Below, piece by piece: positions 41,017-46,297 of a stretch of DNA of 46,297 bases. Numbering within the stretch: the first letter of the stretch is position 1; the number at the start of each line of letters is the position of its first letter. Source of the DNA: Nitrososphaerota archaeon. Lineage in GTDB: Archaea > Thermoproteota > Nitrososphaeria > Nitrososphaerales > Nitrosopumilaceae. The DNA lies in NCBI GenBank assembly GCA_028867735.1, contig JAGWFW010000003.1:15125-61421 (forward strand), written 5' to 3'. The notes below the pieces were generated by a model. It worked only from the letters and a program-made list of their open reading frames with translations, was not told the DNA's origin and did no database searches. The translations under genes and the position numbers were made by a program.

Positions 41017-42464
41017 TATTTTTCAAACAAAACTATCTTATAATGCTGGACAAAGTCTTGTGTGTGAGAAAATTTGTACTGGCCATTTTGATTCTATCTT
41101 TTGGCGTACCTTTATCAAGCGCTTTTGCAGATTCTACTCCTGTCGGATTTACAAACGCGATAAGCGCAAGTTCCCCCGGAGGAAATTCCACAATTCCCCA
41201 ACTTGCTGTATCGGGGAACAATGTGTATCTTGGATGGATAAACAACGCAGCCGGCAGGTTCGGAGCCATGTTTGCAAAAAGCGACGATGGCGGTTCCACC
41301 TTTGGCAAGGAAACTGATCTTGGAACCATCGGCGGTGCCCCGGACAATATTCGAATTTTAGGATCTCAGGGCAACGTCTATGTCGCATGGCAGTCATACT
41401 CTGCAAACAAATCTAGCATAGCGTTTGCAAAAAGCAGCGATAACGGTACTACTTTTAGCTCTCCTATCAAAGTCAGTGATCCATCTAAAGACTCTGCATT
41501 TCCGCAGGTAGCTACATACGGCAATAATGTGTACGTTGTATGGCTTGAAAGGACTACAGGAGATGTCACAAACGTGTTATTTGCAAAAAGCAGTGATGGC
41601 GGAGCTACGTTTGGCTCGCCGATTGCCATAACTGATCATAATGGAACTTCTGGAATCCCAAAAATTTATGCCAACCAAAACCATGTCTATCTTATGTGGG
41701 AAGATAACGGGGCAAAAAACTTTGATGTCTTTCTGGATGTCAGCAGCGATTCGGGAAATACCTTTGGCACTCCGGTAAACATAAGCAACAACGCCGGCGA
41801 CTCTGGAGCCCCGCAGATGGCAATCGATGGGAACAACGTGTATGCCGTCTGGATGGATGACACGTCTGGAAACTTTGACGTCTTGTTCTCAAAGAGCACT
41901 GACGGCGGGCAGACATTTGCAAAACCAGTCAACGTGAGCGGGGACACGCAAGAATCCGGTTATGCGCAACTTGCCGTATCAGGGAACAATGTCTATCTGG
42001 TATGGACAAATGCCGTAACAGACAAAAACTATGACATCTTTTTTGCAAAAAGCACTGACGGCGGACAGACATTCAGTCAACCGCTAAACATCAGCAACAG
42101 CCCGGGTGCTTCCGGCTGGCCTCAGGTAGCAGTTGACGGCAATGTCTATGTAAGCTGGGTAGACAACACTCCCGGCAATTTCAATGTCTACATTGCCAAA
42201 AGCACAGACGGTGGCACAAGCTTTGAATCCCCGGTAGATGTCGACAGCAATGGCGGGGGTTCCTGGTATAACCAGATGGCAGTCTCATCAAATACAGTAT
42301 ACTTGTCATGGCTGGGAGGAGTAAATGGAAGCAGCAACATCATGTTCTCAAAGAGCACTACCTTTGTTCCAGAGTTTGGTCCTGTTGCGCCCTTGATCCT
42401 TTTGGTCTCGGTACTGTCTATCGTGATGGTATCGAAGATCTCTGCACTGAAAACCCAAGTCTAG
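41013..42464 (+). CDS. Exported BNR/Asp-box propeller protein with PEFG anchor
   Basis: A 483-residue surface protein. A signal peptide runs to about 39 (GVPLSSAFAD), with Met 41043 as an alternative start. The mature part is a run of about seven sialidase-type BNR/Asp-box repeats, each close to NNVYLVWTN then FAKSTDGGQTF (for example KSDDGGSTF, KSSDGGATF, KSTDGGQTF, KSTDGGTSF). The end FVPEFGPVAPLILLVSVLSI is the PEFG anchor signal. Such propellers bind or hydrolyse sugars, but catalytic Arg residues are not evident, so a binding role is favoured. Its stop shares CTAG with the convergent gene. Confidence 0.85.
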   Translation: MIFFKQNYLIMLDKVLCVRKFVLAILILSFGVPLSSAFADSTPVGFTNAISASSPGGNSTIPQLAVSGNNVYLGWINNAAGRFGAMFAKSDDGGSTFGKETDLGTIGGAPDNIRILGSQGNVYVAWQSYSANKSSIAFAKSSDNGTTFSSPIKVSDPSKDSAFPQVATYGNNVYVVWLERTTGDVTNVLFAKSSDGGATFGSPIAITDHNGTSGIPKIYANQNHVYLMWEDNGAKNFDVFLDVSSDSGNTFGTPVNISNNAGDSGAPQMAIDGNNVYAVWMDDTSGNFDVLFSKSTDGGQTFAKPVNVSGDTQESGYAQLAVSGNNVYLVWTNAVTDKNYDIFFAKSTDGGQTFSQPLNISNSPGASGWPQVAVDGNVYVSWVDNTPGNFNVYIAKSTDGGTSFESPVDVDSNGGGSWYNQMAVSSNTVYLSWLGGVNGSSNIMFSKSTTFVPEFGPVAPLILLVSVLSIVMVSKISALKTQV

Positions 42465-42871
42465 TGTTTTGTCTCAAGAAACTCGATGAGGCCGCATCTG
42501 GTGTTTTTCATGTTAAGGTCCACAAATGCGATACGTCTCTCGTCAAACCCCTTTACGGGTTCTACAAGTATCGTTGCACCCTTGCTTGCCATCGCGTCAA
42601 CTTCTTTTTGTATGTCATCAACCTCAAAGCACAGGTGATGTATTCCACCTCCGCCTGATGCAAACTCTGCTATGGTAGAGTCCTGTGATGCAGGCTCTAT
42701 CAATTCAAGAAAGGGCTCTCCTATCTTCAAAAAACACACGTTGACCTTTCTGCTTCCTACCGGTGTTGGCAGACTGATGCTCTGGAAGCTCATGTATTTT
42801 CTGAGCTCTCCAAGAGAATCTTGTATGCTGGGTACGACAACCCCGATGTGATGCAACTTCAATGGTATCAT
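42461..42871 (-). CDS. VOC-family protein (glyoxalase / methylmalonyl-CoA epimerase-like)
   Basis: A 136-residue vicinal-oxygen-chelate protein. Met 42871 gives MIPLKLHHIGVVVPSIQD, where the His binds the metal. Further family positions are HHLCFEVDDIQKEVDAM and a final Glu in CGLIEFLE. The length and fold suit methylmalonyl-CoA epimerase, which some thaumarchaea use in the 3HP/4HB carbon-fixation cycle, but the mutase is not adjacent, so the call stays general. The longer frame (to 42904) is not needed. Its stop overlaps that of the convergent gene. Confidence 0.75.
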   Translation of the reverse strand: MIPLKLHHIGVVVPSIQDSLGELRKYMSFQSISLPTPVGSRKVNVCFLKIGEPFLELIEPASQDSTIAEFASGGGGIHHLCFEVDDIQKEVDAMASKGATILVEPVKGFDERRIAFVDLNMKNTRCGLIEFLETKH

Positions 42872-42956
42872 CAAACACGGGGAGATAAAATAAGATACCG
42901 GCACTCTGGCCCGGGGTTTCCAAAATACTAAATTCGGGAATCGCCAAGTATCATGT

Positions 42957-43115
42957 ATGGTTCAGGAACAATACCGAAAGGGAAAGAAATACTATTTCTG
43001 CGACAAGTGCGGGTTTGGGTATGATGCACCCCATGTTGCCCACGAATGTCAGGAATACTGCACCAGAAACAACAAGTGTTCAGGCGAGATTACTCGAAAA
43101 GCTCTGTTCAAGTGA
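42957..43115 (+). CDS. 52-residue zinc-binding protein
   Basis: A small protein: YFCDKCGFGYDAPHVAHECQE, then YCTRNNKCSGEITRKALFK. The CxxC pair (C15/C18) plus C31, C35 and C41 with two His residues give a zinc-binding module. It ends 45 bases before the mqnE start on the same strand. The dense Cys pattern and the good reading frame make it a real gene despite its length. A redox or nucleic-acid role is possible but not shown. Confidence 0.6.
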   Translation: MVQEQYRKGKKYYFCDKCGFGYDAPHVAHECQEYCTRNNKCSGEITRKALFK

Positions 43116-43160
43116 TTCTGTTCTTCTACTTTTATATTGACATTAAAATCAACAGAGGGC

Positions 43161-44258
43161 ATGCTGGAAAAACTAGTCCGGGAATCAAAGGCGCTTGAGA
43201 GGGCCATCTCTGGCGAGGAACTCTCGTATGATGACGGGCTAGAACTAATGTCATATGACAATCTCTACATGCTTGGTGCTGCGGCAGATCTGGTAAGACA
43301 GAGGCTATCTGGCAACACCGTGACATTTGCCGCATCGTATTATCTGAATTATACAAACGTCTGCGCTGCAAGCTGCCAGATGTGCGCATTTTACAGGAAA
43401 GGAAACGAGCCGGATGCCTACACGCTTACTGCCAAAGACATTGAGGCAAGGGTAGGAAAGGCAAAGGAGATGGGGGCAACAGAGGTCCACATTGTAGGGG
43501 GATTCCACCCGGAGCTTCCGCTTGAATATTATGAAGAAATGTTCCGAGCAATAAAGAAGAGCCATCCAGAACTGAACATCAAGGCACTTACCGCAGCAGA
43601 GGTGTTCTTTTTATCCAAACTGACAAAAAATTCTGTAAAGGAGGTGCTGTTGCGACTCAAGGCCGCAGGGCTTGATACGATGCCAGGCGGAGGAGCGGAA
43701 CTGTTTCATCCCGAGATTCGAAATAAAATAGTTCGAGGAAAATGTTCCGGGCGGGAATGGCTTGATACAATAGAGCAGGCACACAATCTGGGAATAAAGA
43801 GTAACGCGACCATGCTTTTTGGCCACATTGAAAAGCCAGAACACATCATTGATCATCTAGTAAAATTACGCGAGGTTCAAAAAAGAACCAAGGGATTCAT
43901 GACCTTGATTCCACTCAAGTTTAGCCTGGAGAACACGGAACTTGAAAAGGCGGGGCTTGTCAAGGCAGAAAGTCCGTCGACATATGACCTTAGAGTAATA
44001 GCGGTTTCAAGACTGATGCTTGCGCAGCAGCTCAACAACATTTCTGTCTACTGGGTCGCACTGGGAAAGAAGCTTGCCCAGGTGGCGCTCACATATGGGG
44101 GAAATGACATGGTTGGAACTGCCTTTTCAGAGGAGATATACAAGGCAGCAGGCAAGGGAACAAACTCTTCCATACTTGAGCTTGCAAATACCATTAAAGA
44201 AATCGGAAGAAATGCCTCGCAAAGAGACACATTTTTCAACATACTGAAAACATTCTAG
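43161..44258 (+). CDS. mqnE: Aminofutalosine synthase, radical SAM (MqnE)
   Basis: A 365-residue radical SAM enzyme of the MqnE/CofH group. The cluster motif CxxxCxxC is at C68, C72 and C75 in NVCAASCQMCAFYR. Strong MqnE features follow: GATEVHIVGGFHPELPLEYY, IKALTAAEVFF, GLDTMPGGGAEL, SNATMLFGHIE and YWVALGKKLAQVALTYGGND. It makes aminofutalosine in the futalosine route to menaquinone. ATG 43161 follows a CTTTTATATTG TATA box by about 28 bp. The MqnD gene lies 1.4 kb away on the other strand. Its stop shares CTAG with the convergent gene. Confidence 0.88.
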   Translation: MLEKLVRESKALERAISGEELSYDDGLELMSYDNLYMLGAAADLVRQRLSGNTVTFAASYYLNYTNVCAASCQMCAFYRKGNEPDAYTLTAKDIEARVGKAKEMGATEVHIVGGFHPELPLEYYEEMFRAIKKSHPELNIKALTAAEVFFLSKLTKNSVKEVLLRLKAAGLDTMPGGGAELFHPEIRNKIVRGKCSGREWLDTIEQAHNLGIKSNATMLFGHIEKPEHIIDHLVKLREVQKRTKGFMTLIPLKFSLENTELEKAGLVKAESPSTYDLRVIAVSRLMLAQQLNNISVYWVALGKKLAQVALTYGGNDMVGTAFSEEIYKAAGKGTNSSILELANTIKEIGRNASQRDTFFNILKTF

Positions 44259-44533
44259 GTCTGGGCAGGTTTCTGGGTGATTGATTTTCCAGCCTCGCCT
44301 TTCTTTCTGCGCCTCAGTCCGACGCTGATCAATGCTATGAAGAATCCTATCCCTGCAGCCATCCCTGCGATGTTTTGTAGGCCTGTGTTCACCACCTCTG
44401 CCTGATCAAACGCGTTTGTCTCCTCTTCTGTCATACCGGAGGTGGCAACTGGCATCGTACTGTTAAAGTAAAACCATGATATTCCGCCAATTGCCAGCAT
44501 GGAGACGCCAAGCAGAAAGACTCGTTTGTCCAT
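44255..44533 (-). CDS. Small two-span membrane protein
   Basis: A 92-residue protein with an N-terminal helix (VFLLGVSMLAIGGISWFYF), an extracytoplasmic loop rich in Glu (GMTEEETNAFDQAEVVNTGLQ) and a second helix (IAGMAAGIGFFIALISVGL) followed by a basic tail (RRRKKGEAGK). The topology suggests both ends face the cytoplasm. No family is recognised. It is convergent with mqnE and shares its CTAG stop. Confidence 0.6.
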   Translation of the reverse strand: MDKRVFLLGVSMLAIGGISWFYFNSTMPVATSGMTEEETNAFDQAEVVNTGLQNIAGMAAGIGFFIALISVGLRRRKKGEAGKSITQKPAQT

Positions 44534-44666
44534 GGCAATTTTTTGGTCTAATCTCCTAATTAACCGTTAATTGTGAGCACATTTTCACGCCCCACGTCTG
44601 CATTTTATTTTTTCTTGATCCTCGCAGTCGTATACCACAGGCATCAAACAAGAGTTTCCACAGAGA

Positions 44667-44694
44667 TTGCGAAATTTAATAGCCAATTTCGCAA
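44667..44694. repeat. Perfect 10-bp inverted repeat
   Basis: TTGCGAAATT (44667-44676) and AATTTCGCAA (44685-44694) form a perfect palindrome with an 8-nt spacer. It is not followed by a T-run, so a protein-binding site is more likely than a terminator. It lies in the 240-bp region between the convergent ends of two minus-strand units, about 25 bp before a GTTTATAGT TATA-like box on the plus strand. Confidence 0.4.
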
Positions 44695-44773
44695 CAAGGA
44701 GTTTATAGTAAAATTAAATCGTTTATGTTAGATCATCAATTCGAGATAGAACGTGAAACAAAACCTTCTGACA

Positions 44774-45121
44774 TCAATATTCTGTTGCAGACTCAAGACT
44801 ATGCCGTAGTTTTGGACCCGCCTGTCCTGTCCAGAAAAAGGCACCGTCCTTGTCAAACATGATCTTGTTTTCTTTTTCTAGCAGTTCCAAGATGAAGTTA
44901 AACACGGGATACTGCATGCCTTTTGGCAATTTTTTATATAATTGATCTTTTGTAGAAAATTCCTTGTTTTCATAAATCAGTTTCTCGATTATTGTGATGC
45001 TTCTAAGGGTGGGATTGAATCTCTTGGTCTTTTCCAAAATATAGTTGATAATCTGCTTTGGATCAGGACGACCCGGCCTGGAGTCAGTTCTAGATTCATT
45101 TTTAAAAACTGATTTTGCCAT
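44774..45121 (-). CDS. Winged-helix-like hypothetical protein
   Basis: A 115-residue basic protein with an extended N-terminus (KSVFKNESRTDSRPGRPD), then helices QIINYILEKTKRF and STKDQLYKKLPKGMQYPVFNFILELLEKENKIMFDKDGAFFW, the last part shaped like the recognition helix and wing of a wHTH. The promoter carries a TATTTATATG box near 45150 and, just upstream, an 18-bp near-palindrome, so it may repress its own gene. No closer family is recognised. Confidence 0.6.
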   Translation of the reverse strand: MAKSVFKNESRTDSRPGRPDPKQIINYILEKTKRFNPTLRSITIIEKLIYENKEFSTKDQLYKKLPKGMQYPVFNFILELLEKENKIMFDKDGAFFWTGQAGPKLRHSLESATEY

Positions 45122-45166
45122 TTTGCTGTATAATCACTGTCAAGTTACTACATATAAATACATACG

Positions 45167-45184
45167 TTTACATACGTACGTAAA
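45167..45184 (-). promoter_or_regulatory. Near-palindromic operator of the winged-helix gene
   Basis: TTTACATACGTACGTAAA is symmetric in 16 of 18 positions. On the minus strand GTATGTA recurs twice just before the TATTTATATG TATA box (about 45150-45160). It lies directly upstream of the wHTH-like gene, a natural place for autoregulation, and only a few bases after the toxin-like gene. Confidence 0.45.
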
Positions 45185-45199
45185 TGTAGGCTCATTATC

Positions 45200-45516
45200 T
45201 TAGTAATGGAACCGTCTTTCATAACTGCGGTGATCGGTAAGTTCCATTAGATAAGCCGTCTTCTCTCCTTTGTAGACTGTTATGGCGTAGACAAGCCTCA
45301 TTCCTTCTGGAAGATAAACGTGAAAGGCATTATCAATTCCATGTCGTTTTATGTAATGTTTTGGGGTCTGTTCATATTTTATTCTCTCGCCCGGCGTGAG
45401 ATCTTTTTTAGATTATCGATTACTCCTTGAACATCTTTGTATAGTGCATTATTTTTATTCAGGCTTGAAAAAACAGGATTGAAATCTTTTGCGTCTCCAA
45501 ATACTTTCATTTGCAT
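45200..45516 (-). CDS. RelE/ParE-like toxin in two frames joined at a slippery site
   Basis: The zero frame (45379-45516) encodes 45 residues ending at a TAA. After CTA-AAA-AAG (heptamer A_AAA_AAG at 45403-45409), a shift of one base back opens a frame to 45200, giving a joined 105-residue product: MKVFGDAKDFNPVFSSLNKN, then GVIDNLKKDLTPGERIKYEQTP, then YLPEGMRLVYAITVYKGEKTAYLMELTDHRSYERRF. This matches RelE-superfamily mRNA interferases. A hairpin CTC-A-CGC-CGG-GCG-A-GAG follows the heptamer. It is either programmed -1 frameshifting or a one-base deletion in a run of A. Confidence 0.55.
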
Positions 45517-45523
45517 TTGAACC

Positions 45524-45688
45524 TCAAGACCAGGTATTAAAAATTAATTTCTCCATACTATCTGTCTCCTTGATCCGTCTTTGAAGTGCTATATCCTGTA
45601 AACATTTGGTTCTATTTGACAGATAGAAAAGAAAACCTTCCTCTAAATTGGTAACTGCATTCGCGAGTCTTCCAGTGATATATTGCAT
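45524..45688 (-). CDS. 54-residue protein, candidate antitoxin, overlaps mqnD stop
   Basis: A small helical frame encodes MQYITGRLANAVTNLEEGFL, then KCLQDIALQRRIKETDSM and NTWS. Its ATG overlaps the mqnD stop (TAATG), and its TGA forms part of a GAGGT ribosome-binding site for the RelE-like gene that starts seven bases later. Short upstream protein, coupled toxin-like downstream gene: this is the layout of a toxin-antitoxin pair, but the sequence does not match a named antitoxin family, so the role is inferred from position. Confidence 0.45.
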   Translation of the reverse strand: MQYITGRLANAVTNLEEGFLFYLSNRTKCLQDIALQRRIKETDSMEKLIFNTWS

Positions 45689-46297
45689 TACGCAAATTTC
45701 AAATCAAAATCAGGAGCAAATCCCTTCTCCAGTCCAAACCTGAAGAGCGTCCTTATTGCCTGCTCTCCTAGTAGGCCCATCTCTATTGTAACGTCGTTGA
45801 CATACATGCGAACAAACTTTTCAATGAGGTCCCTTGGCTGCCCCCTGCTGTACTGCATTGCATAGTCTAGCGCATCACCGATATGTGCCATACCGTGAAC
45901 AATGGACTCTTTGAAGTATTCGTCGAATTTTTTTATCATGTCGGGACCAAGACTGTCGCTTATCACATTTATCCCAAGTGGGACGGGAAGACCACCCGTG
46001 CTGTTTCTCCACCAGTCTCCAGCATCAAGTATCTTTGTGAGGTTGTTTTGCGCATATGTTATCTGGGTTTCGTGTATGACAAGTCCTGCATCCACGTCTC
46101 CCCTTGATACTGCATCCGGTATGTCGCTGAACTTCATCTCGACATAATCGAATTTGCCAATCATTAGCTGTAAAAGTAGGAATGCCGAGGTCATCTTGCC
46201 TGGTATGGCTATCCTTGAGCGGCGCAGCTGGTCAGCAGAAAGATCTTGCTTTGCAATGACTATCGGGCCGTATCCCTTGCCAAAACTTCCACCGCTT
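45688..46297 (-). CDS. mqnD: 1,4-Dihydroxy-6-naphthoate synthase (MqnD), 5' partial
   Basis: The C-terminal two thirds of MqnD. The frame is open to the right edge and reads SFGKGYGPIVIAKQDLSADQ, then IAIPGKMTSAFLLLQL, both family motifs of the MqnA/MqnD periplasmic-binding-like fold. Then DAGLVIHETQITYAQNNLTKILDAGDWW and GLPVPLGINVISDSLG follow. The Met at 46194 is internal. MqnD converts cyclic dehypoxanthinyl futalosine to dihydroxynaphthoate in menaquinone synthesis, downstream of MqnE (43161-44258). Its TAA overlaps the ATG of the next small gene. Confidence 0.9.
   Translation of the reverse strand, partial: SGGSFGKGYGPIVIAKQDLSADQLRRSRIAIPGKMTSAFLLLQLMIGKFDYVEMKFSDIPDAVSRGDVDAGLVIHETQITYAQNNLTKILDAGDWWRNSTGGLPVPLGINVISDSLGPDMIKKFDEYFKESIVHGMAHIGDALDYAMQYSRGQPRDLIEKFVRMYVNDVTIEMGLLGEQAIRTLFRFGLEKGFAPDFDLKFA

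Noticed and set aside
42461-42871. Naming the VOC protein as methylmalonyl-CoA epimerase
   Set aside because: The fold and length suit it, but VOC proteins are diverse and no mutase gene is adjacent. A general call was kept.
44725-44862. 45-codon plus-strand ORF after a TATA-like box
   Set aside because: Its second half is antisense to the end of the winged-helix gene, and no protein-like conservation is visible.
1-46297. CRISPR arrays, rRNA operon or insertion sequences
   Set aside because: No regularly spaced direct repeats, no rRNA stretches (only an 11-nt 16S complement at 29946), and no transposase genes with inverted ends were found by eye.

Overview
The window looks like a chromosome segment of an ammonia-oxidising-type thaumarchaeon (Nitrososphaeria). 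Several things point there: a canonical archaeal TBP, 20S proteasome subunits, orphan Lrp/AsnC ligand-binding domains, many exported proteins with the C-terminal PEF/PEFG anchor typical of this group, a CopC/CopD copper protein, a NiCoT nickel transporter, futalosine-pathway menaquinone genes, and archaeal TATA boxes about 25-30 bp before leaderless starts. The genus cannot be fixed from sequence alone. Both ends cut a gene: an Lrp/AsnC domain protein on the left and MqnD on the right.

Layout. 0-9 kb holds a radical SAM enzyme, an anchored surface protein, a membrane-protein/regulator pair and a copper region (exported protein, CopC-CopD-propeller fusion, Met-rich anchored protein). 9-10 kb has a zinc-ribbon protein that seems to start at CTG, then a regulator. 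10.3-14.7 kb is an AT-richer block: an ABC transporter without a binding protein and a membrane mannosyltransferase-like enzyme, with a related small hairpin element near each junction. 14.8-20 kb holds a truncated S53-like exported protein, a DUF4443 regulator with NiCoT, an FtsX-type permease and a beta/alpha proteasome pair. 20-27 kb is mostly small conserved genes (zinc ribbons, SWIM, DUF6659-like, Lrp domain), a HAD phosphatase, an ArsB/NhaD permease and a TPR protein. 27-32 kb has a MarR regulator with a double palindromic operator, an exported HYR-domain protein, MsrA and a second copper-locus-like pair. 33-42.5 kb has TBP, several surface proteins, DUF3311 plus an SSS symporter, a tandem SagB-type nitroreductase and a BNR-repeat PEFG protein. 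42.5-46.3 kb has a VOC protein, MqnE, MqnD and a toxin-antitoxin-like pair.

The most unusual signals are: (i) a strongly structured RNA at about 29860-29990 that carries an 11-nt perfect match to the complement of the 16S rRNA 3' end; (ii) a RelE-like toxin at 45200-45516 whose two frames join exactly at an A_AAA_AAG slippery heptamer followed by a small hairpin, coupled to mqnD through a 54-codon ORF; (iii) five convergent gene pairs whose two TAG stops share one CTAG; and (iv) several real genes below 60 codons. No CRISPR array, rRNA, tRNA or insertion sequence was found.
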